Assembly (NCBI GenBank): GCA_024404875.1
Contig: JAKSPK010000015.1
Location: 1-46,801, forward strand
Direction of reading: 5' to 3'
Length of the DNA stretch: 46,801 nt
From: Oscillospiraceae bacterium
Lineage (GTDB): Bacteria; Bacillota; Clostridia; Oscillospirales; Ruminococcaceae
Shown: in pieces, positions 18,130 to 24,643 of the stretch
Position numbering within the stretch: the stretch's first letter is position 1
Layout of the letters: every line of letters starts with the position of its first letter
The notes under the pieces: model-generated
The model's database searches: none
Told to the model about the DNA's origin: nothing
The model's input: only the letters and a program-made list of their open reading frames with translations
Made by a program: the position numbers and the translations under genes

Positions 18130-18963
18130 ATGGGATTGTTCAAGAAATCGTCAGCGGATAAGGTACGCTATCGCTATAAGGATCGCGTTGAGCGTGCTGA
18201 ATTCCGCGGCAAGGAGATCAATGAGGTAGTGATGCCGGATACGGTGCGGATCATCGGCGAGAGCGGGTTTCGCGACTGCAAGCAGCTGACACGCATAGGG
18301 CTTTCCAATACGCTCTGTGAGATCGGCGCGTATGCATTCCGTGACTGTACGGCACTGGAAAACGTGCTGATGCCGGGAGAGATGTTCTATCCGGACGGCA
18401 CACACGGCGTGATCGGACTGGGCAGCTTTGAGGGCTGTACCAAGCTCCGCGAGATTGTGATTCCGGAGGGAGTCCGTGTGATCGAGCCGAATGCGTTCCA
18501 TAACTGCACATCGCTGGAGACTGTTCACTTTCCGAAGTCGCTGTGTGCTGTTCGTAACGGTGCGTTTTCCGGCTGCGTGAATCTGAAAGCGATTATTGCA
18601 AATTCTCTTCCGGAGATCATTGCGTTTGATGCATTCCGTGGTACTCCTTATGAGGAAACAGTGCGTCAACAGCGAACACCTGTACTGACAGTCATGCATA
18701 CTTCTTCCTTTGGTTTGCCGGTAATCTATCAGTTCTCTGCGATCCAGCGGCTGATTGGCACAGAGCAGTCAGACGGAGATATGACCGTTCAGCTCGATGC
18801 AGTGGACGAAAATCGTGTTGCCTTTCGTATTACACAGTACAAGCACGCGGGCGGCAGCCACATGGTTCCGGCCAATGTGCCGACACGGCTGTTCTATGAG
18901 GAATACGACTGCACCGGCCGCACCGGAATGCAGAAAGAAGAGATCATCGCGTCCTACAGATAA
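18130..18963 (+). CDS. BspA-type leucine-rich repeat protein
   Basis: 277 residues with no signal peptide. Four or five LRR_5 repeats run from about residue 20 to 165, for example MPDTVRIIGESGFRDCKQLT, LCEIGAYAFRDCTALENVLM, VIEPNAFHNCTSLETVHF and CAVRNGAFSGCVNLKAII. The C-terminal 100 residues are a different beta-rich module. BspA-like repeats serve in binding, and here the protein appears cytosolic or non-classically located. AAGGAAAGGG lies upstream of the start. It follows the membrane-anchored transglutaminase-like gene and ends at a strong terminator, so the two may form one transcript. Confidence 0.85.
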   Translation: MGLFKKSSADKVRYRYKDRVERAEFRGKEINEVVMPDTVRIIGESGFRDCKQLTRIGLSNTLCEIGAYAFRDCTALENVLMPGEMFYPDGTHGVIGLGSFEGCTKLREIVIPEGVRVIEPNAFHNCTSLETVHFPKSLCAVRNGAFSGCVNLKAIIANSLPEIIAFDAFRGTPYEETVRQQRTPVLTVMHTSSFGLPVIYQFSAIQRLIGTEQSDGDMTVQLDAVDENRVAFRITQYKHAGGSHMVPANVPTRLFYEEYDCTGRTGMQKEEIIASYR

Positions 18964-18969
18964 CAAAAG

Positions 18970-19000
18970 CCCCCTCTCATCAGAGAGGGGGTTCTATTTT
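18970..19000 (+). terminator. Intrinsic terminator after the LRR gene
   Basis: A 9 bp GC-rich stem CCCCCTCTC (18970-18978) with its complement (18983-18991) and loop ATCA, followed by TTCTATTTT. Confidence 0.85.
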
Positions 19001-19047
19001 GTGTTGTTTCAGCATATTCTGCAAAAGATCCGGGAGGAGGAATGCGG

Positions 19048-20187
19048 ATGAAACGATGCAGGATCGGTGCGCTCTGTATGGTCGGAATATGGCTGCTGAC
19101 AGCGGCACCGGCGGTCTCGGCTGCTGCGGAACCTGAGATCGGCGCGAAAGCGTATGTGCTGATCGACGGACTGACCGGACAGGTCGTGTGCGGAAGCAAT
19201 GCCGATGAAAAGCGGCCGATGGCCAGTACAACAAAGATTATGACCACATTGCTCACGCTGGAAAGCTGCGATCTCGATGAGCCTTTCATCGTTGACAGCG
19301 AGGCAATCATGGTCGAGGGAAGTTCGATGGGTTTGCAGCCAGGTGATACGGTCACAAAGCGGGTGCTCTGCACGGGTATGCTGCTGCCCTCCGGCAACGA
19401 TGGCGCGAATGCCGCGGCTGTTAAGGTCGGCGGAGATATACCGCATTTTGTTGAAATGATGAATGCGCGTGCTGCTGAAATCGGCATGACGCGGACCTGC
19501 TTCGCAACCCCCTCCGGACTTGATGACGAGGGACACGGTGCTTCTGCATATGACATGGCGCTGCTGGCGCGTGAGGCACTGAAAAATGACGATTTTGCAG
19601 CGATCTGCTCGCAGAAGTCGATGACCGTATCCTACGGAAATCCGCCCTATGCACGGACGCTGACGAATACGAATAAGCTGCTCAGCATGGACGATTCGGT
19701 GATTGGCGTCAAGACAGGTTTCACCGATGCGGCAGGGCGATGCCTTGTCAGTGCAGCGGAACGAGGCGGCAGACGGCTGATCTGCGTGACGCTGTTTGAT
19801 CGTAACGACTGGGCTGATCACGAAGCGCTGTATGATTACGGATTTGCAGCAGCGCAGGATTATACTGTTCCGCTGCCGGATGGTCTGACCGCGGATGTCG
19901 AAGGCGGCAGTGTGCAGAAGATCCGCTGTTATCTGTCGGAGCCGCTGCATCTGACAGCGTGGAACGGTATCCCGCCGGAAGTCCGGACAACGGTTGAAAT
20001 GCCGCCGTTTCTGGTCGCGCCAGTTGAAAAGGGGGAGCAGATCGGAACTGTGATTTTTCACAGCGGCAGATTAGAGACGGCAAGGCTGCCGCTTCTCGCG
20101 GCGGAATCTGCTGAAGCGTTGCCAACGAAGCCGAAAGAATCGCCGCTGCAAAGCGTTCTGGACTGGTTCAGAAGCCTGTTTGGATGA
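19048..20187 (+). CDS. D-alanyl-D-alanine carboxypeptidase (S11 family, DacF-like)
   Basis: About 379 residues. It trims the terminal D-Ala of peptidoglycan stem peptides outside the membrane. ATG 19048 is preferred over ATG 19042 because GGAGG ends 7 nt before it. A signal peptide (about 1-25) precedes the penicillin-binding domain with SxxK = STTK (PMASTTKIM), SxN = SGN (LLPSGNDGAN) and KTG (VIGVKTGFTDAAG). A C-terminal beta domain (about 260-350) and a terminal amphipathic helix (SVLDWFRSLFG) follow, the latter fitting membrane association as in DacA/DacF. The spore-linked DacF role cannot be assumed, as no sporulation genes are adjacent. Confidence 0.94.
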   Translation: MKRCRIGALCMVGIWLLTAAPAVSAAAEPEIGAKAYVLIDGLTGQVVCGSNADEKRPMASTTKIMTTLLTLESCDLDEPFIVDSEAIMVEGSSMGLQPGDTVTKRVLCTGMLLPSGNDGANAAAVKVGGDIPHFVEMMNARAAEIGMTRTCFATPSGLDDEGHGASAYDMALLAREALKNDDFAAICSQKSMTVSYGNPPYARTLTNTNKLLSMDDSVIGVKTGFTDAAGRCLVSAAERGGRRLICVTLFDRNDWADHEALYDYGFAAAQDYTVPLPDGLTADVEGGSVQKIRCYLSEPLHLTAWNGIPPEVRTTVEMPPFLVAPVEKGEQIGTVIFHSGRLETARLPLLAAESAEALPTKPKESPLQSVLDWFRSLFG

Positions 20188-20279
20188 TTGCTATTTGTAT
20201 AATCTCCGTCGATTTTTACAATTGAACAAAGAACGGTGCGTTGATTCCTTTTACTTTTGACAAAAATCACAAAATCAGC

Positions 20280-20308
20280 TTGACTAATCATATGAAATCG
20301 GGTATAAT
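20280..20308 (+). promoter_or_regulatory. Promoter of the mntP leader transcript
   Basis: -35 TTGACT (20280-20285), 17 bp spacer, perfect -10 TATAAT (20303-20308). Transcription would start near 20315, giving a leader of about 180 nt before mntP. Confidence 0.8.
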
Positions 20309-20313
20309 AAGCA

Positions 20314-20464
20314 TTAGGTGAGCGTTGGGTTTCGGCATCCGAGTCCTTTCCTCCGAGACTGATTCAGGCGCTTACCGCATTGACATGATCATGATGATCA
20401 ATGCCCTCTCGAAAAATTTACCCGTAACCAAAGGAGTCCTCTCGTTCGGCGAGAGGGCTGTTTT
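20314..20464 (+). ncRNA. Structured mntP leader, candidate metal-responsive riboswitch with terminator
   Basis: An 8 bp stem (317-324 with 369-376 of 20xxx, one G-U) encloses two small hairpins (around 20332-20341 and 20342-20361) that each carry TCCGAG. A 7 bp hairpin follows directly (20377-20383 with 20398-20404). Further on, 20438-20444 pairs with 20450-20456 around a TTCGG loop and is followed by GCTGTTTT, forming a terminator. The 3' side 20450-20458 can instead pair perfectly over 9 bp with 20403-20411, so two structures are mutually exclusive. Position before an Mn exporter suggests a manganese switch of the yybP-ykoY kind, but I do not find the GGGGAGTAGC-type core of that class. It could be a divergent member or a different RNA. 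Confidence 0.6.
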
Positions 20465-20495
20465 GGTATTATACGTATTTTATGAGGTGAAGCAA

Positions 20496-21083
20496 ATGGA
20501 TATTATGTTCTTTGTTAACAGCGTTCTGTTAGGCGCAGGGCTTGCGATGGATGCTTTCACGGTTTCGCTGGCGAACGGACTGCACGAGCCGCGGATGCCT
20601 CGCAGAAAGTCGGCCGGAATCGCAGGTGTCTTTGCGGGATTTCAGTTTCTGATGCCGGTGATCGGCTGGTTTTGTGTGCATACGGTTCTGCATTATTTTC
20701 AGGCTTTCGAGAAACTGATTCCTTGGATCGCGCTCGGACTGCTCGGCTTCATCGGCGGCAAGATGCTGCTGGATGGTATCCGCTCGGTGCGATGTCCGGA
20801 GCAGCAGGAGGATGAGCCTGCGCTTGGGAAGACTGCACTGCTGGTGCAGGGGCTTGCGACTTCGATTGATGCGCTTTCAGTCGGATTTACGATCGCGGAT
20901 TATAAGCTGCCGAAGGCGCTGCTTGTTGCGGGCATTATCGGTGTCGTGACCTATGTGATCTGCCGTGCGGGTATTGCAATCGGCCGGAAAGCCGGCATGC
21001 ATCTTGCCGGAAAAGCAACGGTTGTCGGCGGACTGCTGCTGATTGGAATCGGCATTGAGATTTTCGTAACACATATGTGGTGA
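20496..21083 (+). CDS. mntP: Manganese efflux pump MntP
   Basis: 195 residues, the normal MntP length. ATG 20496 has GAGGTGA 5 nt upstream; the frame is open further 5' but that part is leader RNA. Six hydrophobic segments form two repeated halves. The first contains the conserved acidic pair around AMDAFTVSLANGL and the second the matching LATSIDALSVGFTI, which supply the Mn-binding Asp residues. GLLGFIGGKMLLDGI is also typical. It exports excess Mn(II) across the cytoplasmic membrane. It is preceded by its own promoter and a structured leader with a terminator, so expression is probably controlled by transcription attenuation. Confidence 0.93.
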   Translation: MDIMFFVNSVLLGAGLAMDAFTVSLANGLHEPRMPRRKSAGIAGVFAGFQFLMPVIGWFCVHTVLHYFQAFEKLIPWIALGLLGFIGGKMLLDGIRSVRCPEQQEDEPALGKTALLVQGLATSIDALSVGFTIADYKLPKALLVAGIIGVVTYVICRAGIAIGRKAGMHLAGKATVVGGLLLIGIGIEIFVTHMW

Positions 21084-21160
21084 GTGCATTGTGCAGCACA
21101 AGCCCCTTGAGGGGATTCAACCTATGACCAATCAGGATTTCGGAGAATGAATAAAAGACT

Positions 21161-21778
21161 ATGAGCAAATTTACGGAATATATCGGAAGCCAGTTTGGCA
21201 ATCCGCGCGGACTTATCGGAAGAATCTGTTGCATCATTATGAATGTGATTAACAAAGCAATGTATAAAAAAACAGTTGCGCTAATTGATGCAGGTCCGAA
21301 TGATAAGGTTATGGATATAGGCTATGGCAATGGTTATTTTTTGAAATACCTCTATAAAAAAACGAGGTCCGATTTGTATGGAATCGACATATCCGCTGAT
21401 ATGCTGAAACGGGCGACAAAGACAAATAAAGAAGCATGGAAGCAAGGAAAGTTACATTTGCAATCAGGTGATTGCTGCGCTTTGCCTTATAATGATAGTA
21501 CATTTATTGCAATCTCGTCAATTAATACGGTTTATTTTTGGAGTGATACTGTAAAAGGTCTATCTGAGATTTTCAGAGTATTAAAGACGGGCGGATCGTT
21601 TTATAATGTCGTATATACAAAAGAATTTCTCGATGAATTGGCGTATACAAAAAAAGGTTTCAAGAAGTTTGATTCGAAACAATTGGTTGAACTTGGCAAA
21701 CAGGCTGGTTTTGATCATATTCAAGTAAAGCATATTGTCAAAGGAAAAAGCTTTGTGGTGATATATTCAAAGCAGTAA
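21161..21778 (+). CDS. Class I SAM-dependent methyltransferase (UbiE/type 11-like)
   Basis: 205 residues, cytosolic. The SAM-binding motif I is VMDIGYGNGYFLKYL (near residue 50), the acidic residue binding the ribose lies in YGIDISADML, and motif post-II is FIAISSINTVYFWSD with LSEIFRVLKTGGSFY. The substrate cannot be predicted. The base composition is clearly more AT-rich than the neighbours, with many AAA/AAT/TTT codons, suggesting recent acquisition. The ribosome binding site is poor (CGGAGAATG, 14-20 nt upstream). It sits between mntP and the RNase P RNA gene without a visible promoter of its own. Confidence 0.85.
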   Translation: MSKFTEYIGSQFGNPRGLIGRICCIIMNVINKAMYKKTVALIDAGPNDKVMDIGYGNGYFLKYLYKKTRSDLYGIDISADMLKRATKTNKEAWKQGKLHLQSGDCCALPYNDSTFIAISSINTVYFWSDTVKGLSEIFRVLKTGGSFYNVVYTKEFLDELAYTKKGFKKFDSKQLVELGKQAGFDHIQVKHIVKGKSFVVIYSKQ

Positions 21779-21782
21779 GACA

Positions 21783-21815
21783 GCACCGCACAAAGCCCGC
21801 CTGACGGCTTGACAA
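21783..21815 (+). repeat. Copy B (half element) of the short inverted-repeat family
   Basis: Resembles the left part of 4022-4083 over about 30 bases (CGCACAAAGCCC then CCTGACGGCTT against CCTAACAGCTT). The right arm is missing. Its end supplies the TTGACA -35 box of the RNase P RNA promoter. Confidence 0.45.
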
Positions 21816-21837
21816 ACAGGGCGTTTTATGGTAAAAT
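21809..21837 (+). promoter_or_regulatory. Promoter of rnpB
   Basis: Perfect -35 TTGACA (21809-21814), 17 bp spacer, -10 TAAAAT (21832-21837). It lies 6 bp before the first bases of the RNase P RNA. Confidence 0.85.
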
Positions 21838-21843
21838 ATCATA

Positions 21844-22214
21844 GTGAGTGAACTGCGCAGTCGCGGCGGCGCTTCAGGCCGGCGAGGAAAGTCCGGGCAT
21901 CACAGAGCTGGGTAACTGCTAACGGCAGCCGGGGGCGACCCTAGGGCTAGTGCAACAGAAATGAGACTTCCGTCAGTCTTTGACCGGCGGTAAAGGTGGA
22001 AAGGTGCGGTAAGAGCGCACCGGAGCGTATGAGAATACGCTGCCGTGTAAACCCTGCCCGATGCAACGCTGATTGGTGTATCAGGTCATAACGTCTGCTC
22101 GGCGGATCTGGTACAAAGGCGGCTCGATCGTTCCGGCGACGGAACGGCTAGATAAATGACTGCGGTCGGTTTCTCCGGAAACCGTTACAGAACCCGGCTT
22201 ACAGGTTCGGTCAC
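21844..22214 (+). ncRNA. rnpB: RNase P RNA, bacterial class A
   Basis: The catalytic RNA that cleaves the 5' leader from pre-tRNA. Diagnostic conserved blocks occur in the right order: GAGGAAAGTCCGGGC (from 21884), ACAGAAATGAGAC, the GGTAAAGGTGGAAAGGTG region, GGTAAGAGCGCACC, TGTAAACCC, GATAAATGACTGC and ACAGAACCCGGCTTAC. The ends pair as helix P1 (5' GTGAGTGAAC with 3' GTTCGGTCAC). Length is about 371 nt. The GGTAAGAGCGCACC hairpin and overall order fit type A, ancestral, not the Bacillus type B. It has its own promoter just upstream and a terminator just downstream. The ends are set from P1 pairing and are accurate to a few bases. Confidence 0.97.
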
Positions 22215-22223
22215 GCTGGAATG

Positions 22224-22251
22224 CCGATGCGCCCGAAACGCATCGGTTTTT
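22224..22251 (+). terminator. Intrinsic terminator of rnpB
   Basis: An 8 bp stem CCGATGCG (22224-22231) with CGCATCGG (22239-22246), 7 nt loop, then TTTTT (22247-22251). It lies 10 bp after the RNase P RNA end. Confidence 0.9.
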
Positions 22252-22279
22252 CTGCATGAAAGCCAGAAAGGTCTATGTT

Positions 22280-22912
22280 ATGTCGAATAAAATCATTTTA
22301 GTCGCTCTGCTGGTTGTGCTTGGTGCTGCGCTGATCGCGGGCATTGTTGTATTGCAGGACAAAAAGCAAAAACCGGAGGATTCAGCAGAAAGCTCTGCTG
22401 CAGCCGTCACGGAGATGCTGATTGTGCCGGACTCGATCCCGGAGCGCTTCTCATTTGAGCCGCCGCAGGAGTTTTCCGAAACTGCATCCAAGTATTACAC
22501 AAAATATTATGTACTGAACGATGCTTCGATCATCGTGACAGGTGAGCCGATTACGATTTACGGCGAAACGCTGGAGGATTATGCGAAGTCCGTAAAGTCG
22601 CAGTATGAGGAGACTGCGGACAACTTTATGCTTTACAGCGAAGAAGATGTTCGTGTCAGCGGGATGGACTGCAAGGTCTATGAGTTTACATATGACATCG
22701 GTACGGGAGACGATGCGCCGTCAATGGAATGTACAACAGCCGTTTTTGTGCAGGGCGATGAGGCATTTATCATGACCTGCAAGAGCCGGAAGGAAAACTA
22801 TACGAACTACCGCTCGGCATTTCGTCGTGCGATTGAATCGGTAAAGATCGCGGATACAAATGCCGTGCAGACTTCTTCTGCTGAGACAGAAACGGCGGAG
22901 CCTTTGCAGTAA
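22280..22912 (+). CDS. Exported DcrB/PsbP-like protein of unknown function
   Basis: About 210 residues from ATG 22280 (AGAAAGG 8 nt upstream); an in-frame ATG at 22256 lies within the tail after the rnpB terminator. One N-terminal membrane helix (KIILVALLVVLGAALIAGIVV, no lipobox Cys) is followed by a Ser/Ala/Glu linker and a single domain (about 50-190). Its pattern, PERFSFEPPQEF then ASIIVTGEPI then VSGMDCKVYEFTYDI then AFIMTCKSRKENYTNYRSAF, resembles the PsbP/DUF1795 (DcrB) fold. The C-terminal tail is Thr/Glu-rich. It probably faces outward while anchored in the membrane. The fold assignment is an inference from the pattern. Confidence 0.75.
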   Translation: MSNKIILVALLVVLGAALIAGIVVLQDKKQKPEDSAESSAAAVTEMLIVPDSIPERFSFEPPQEFSETASKYYTKYYVLNDASIIVTGEPITIYGETLEDYAKSVKSQYEETADNFMLYSEEDVRVSGMDCKVYEFTYDIGTGDDAPSMECTTAVFVQGDEAFIMTCKSRKENYTNYRSAFRRAIESVKIADTNAVQTSSAETETAEPLQ

Positions 22913-23041
22913 TTTGTTCAAAAACATATGGACATTGCAGAAATGCATACAAACGCTCAGTGTTTTATTGTGAAAATGCACAAATCACATAAGCGAAAAA
23001 CTACAAACCTGACAATCTTTCAGTTTTTGCTGGATAGGGAT

Positions 23042-23070
23042 TTGACAAATCACGAATTTTTGGTTATAAT
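23042..23070 (+). promoter_or_regulatory. Promoter of the MinD-like gene
   Basis: Perfect -35 TTGACA (23042-23047), 17 bp spacer, perfect -10 TATAAT (23065-23070). It lies about 120 bp before the start codon, leaving a long leader. Confidence 0.85.
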
Positions 23071-23076
23071 ATAAGA

Positions 23077-23191
23077 GATAGTCGTGTGCCCTGAAACAGG
23101 TGCGCGTCTGAATTCATATTGATCTGCGCATCCTGATGAACTGTTGCGCAGGGCTGCTGAACGCAGCAGCCTTTGAAAGGAGTCATTCTCT
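23077..23191 (+). promoter_or_regulatory. Hairpin-rich 5' leader of the MinD-like gene
   Basis: Three successive hairpins can form: around 23087-23105 (CCTG...CAGG core), CTGCGCA 23124-23130 with TGCGCAG 23145-23151, and GCTGCTG 23153-23159 with CAGCAGC 23164-23170 (loop AACG). The last ends about 4 nt before the GAAAGGAG ribosome binding site. It may control translation or stabilise the mRNA; no T-run follows the hairpins. Confidence 0.4.
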
Positions 23192-23932
23192 ATGTCTAAA
23201 ATGATAGCCGTTACATCCGGAAAAGGCGGAACCGGTAAATCCACGATCTGTGCAGGTCTTGGCTATACGCTCGCGAAGCAGGGCAGCCGTACCCTGATCA
23301 TTGAACTGGATTTCGGTCTTCGCTGTATCGACATCATCTTTGGTATGACAGGGCAGATCAAATATGACCTCAGTGACGTTCTGGAGGGCAAGATCTCCGC
23401 ACTGGATGCTGTTTCCCGTGTGCCGATGGCGGGCAACCTGTTCGTTCTCCCGGCACCGAAGAATCCGTTCCTCCAGGTAACGGTCGAACAGATCATTGCG
23501 ATCTGTCAGTCAGTGCGTAAATATTATGATTATATCATCATTGATACCGGTGCCGGCATCAATAACCATGTTTTCGATATTGTAGAACAGGCGAACCTCA
23601 TTCTTGTTGTTACGACGCCGGATCCGATCTGTGTGCGTGATGCGCAGATGATGTCGGATGAATTCTATGCGCGCGGCAATCGCCGTCAGAGACTCATCAT
23701 CAATAAGGTGAGCAAGAAAGCGATCGGCGCTGAGCTGGTGCGTGACCTCGACGAGATCATTGATACGATCGGCGTGCAGCTGATTGGTGTTATCCCGGAG
23801 GATTATCAGCTTGTGATTGCGACTGGCAAGGGTGAACCGATCCCGTCCACAGCGCCGAGTCTCGCTGCATTCGATGCGATATCCAAGCGCCTGCGCGGTG
23901 AAAGTACTCCGCTTACTGTGAAAATCGGCTGA
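23192..23932 (+). CDS. MinD/ParA-superfamily ATPase
   Basis: 246 residues. It has a deviant Walker A KGGTGKST (residues about 11-18), switch I around ELDFGLRCIDIIFG and Walker B YDYIIIDTGAGI. The MinD-type GLR motif is present, but where MinD has DADIGLRNLD this protein has ELDFGLRCID. MinD homologues bind the membrane as ATP dimers and place the division site with MinC/MinE or DivIVA. No minC or minE lies in the window, so the role is uncertain. The C-terminus (FDAISKRLRGE) could be a weak membrane-targeting helix. A GAAAGGAG site precedes the start, with a strong promoter and a structured leader. The MgsA-like gene follows after 95 bp. Confidence 0.85.
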   Translation: MSKMIAVTSGKGGTGKSTICAGLGYTLAKQGSRTLIIELDFGLRCIDIIFGMTGQIKYDLSDVLEGKISALDAVSRVPMAGNLFVLPAPKNPFLQVTVEQIIAICQSVRKYYDYIIIDTGAGINNHVFDIVEQANLILVVTTPDPICVRDAQMMSDEFYARGNRRQRLIINKVSKKAIGAELVRDLDEIIDTIGVQLIGVIPEDYQLVIATGKGEPIPSTAPSLAAFDAISKRLRGESTPLTVKIG

Positions 23933-24027
23933 TCCGCTTTCTTCGTAAACAGAACGCGGCCCGGCTGGGCAATTTGCAGACCGATTCATGACTCTATGAT
24001 AGTTTATACAGAAAGGATGAATTCAGA

Positions 24028-24435
24028 ATGACTATAGCTTTGATTGCCCATGATGCCAAAAAAGAATTGATGATCCAGTTTTGTACCGCGTATTCGGGGA
24101 TTCTCAGCCGACACGTTCTCTGCGCGACCGGTACGACCGGCAAGCAGGTCGCCGAGGCAACAGGACTTCCGATCAAGCGTTTTCTCAGCGGAGCACAGGG
24201 CGGCGGTCAGGAGATTTGTTCACGCATTTCCTGCGATGAAATTGATGTTCTGCTCTTCTTCCGCGATCCGATCAATCCGAAGGTGAATGAGCCGACAGAT
24301 ATGAATCTGCTCCGGCTTTGCGATGTGCATAATGTTCCGGTCGCGACGAATATCGCAACCGCAGAAGCACTGATCCTTGCTCTGGAACGCGGAGATCTCG
24401 ACTGGCGCGAGATCGGAAACCCGAATGTTGTCTGA
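24028..24435 (+). CDS. Methylglyoxal synthase-like protein with substituted active site
   Basis: 135 residues, the length and sequence pattern of MgsA, which converts dihydroxyacetone phosphate to methylglyoxal and phosphate. Conserved parts are ALIAHDAKK (His equivalent to E. coli His19), the phosphate-binding ATGTTGKQ, FFRDP, and VPVATNIATAEALI. Key residues differ, however. The GGDQQ motif holding the catalytic base (E. coli Asp71) is GGGQE, and the PHDPD segment holding His98 and Asp101 is VNEPT. Bases around 24199-24217 and 24262-24303 read through without a frameshift, so these are real substitutions. It may be an inactive or altered-function paralogue. It follows the MinD-like gene by 95 bp. 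AGAAAGGA precedes the start. Confidence 0.88.
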   Translation: MTIALIAHDAKKELMIQFCTAYSGILSRHVLCATGTTGKQVAEATGLPIKRFLSGAQGGGQEICSRISCDEIDVLLFFRDPINPKVNEPTDMNLLRLCDVHNVPVATNIATAEALILALERGDLDWREIGNPNVV

Positions 24436-24451
24436 CAATTTGAGCGATCTG

Positions 24452-24482
24452 ATTGCCCCTCTCAATGAGAAGGGGCAATTCT
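24452..24482 (+). terminator. Probable weak terminator after the MgsA-like gene
   Basis: A 9 bp stem ATTGCCCCT (24452-24460) with AGGGGCAAT (24471-24479) and inner CTC/GAG pairing with one bulge. The following TCTGTGTTT is a poor T-run. Confidence 0.55.
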
Positions 24483-24643
24483 GTGTTTATGAGGTACGGG
24501 CAAATGTGCATGGAAAAGTGATCCGCTCCGGCTTCGGATACGGTTTGAAAAGCATGCTTTACCGTACAAACAAATAACTGAAAAATGCGCGTTTTCGCTG
24601 AAGGAAGCGTTTGCTGCGCAGGAAGAATGAGAGGAAAAATCTT

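Noticed and set aside
20325-20495. N-terminal extension of MntP or a leader peptide
   Set aside because: The frame is open, but it lies in the structured leader, lacks a ribosome binding site and would add residues absent from the MntP family.
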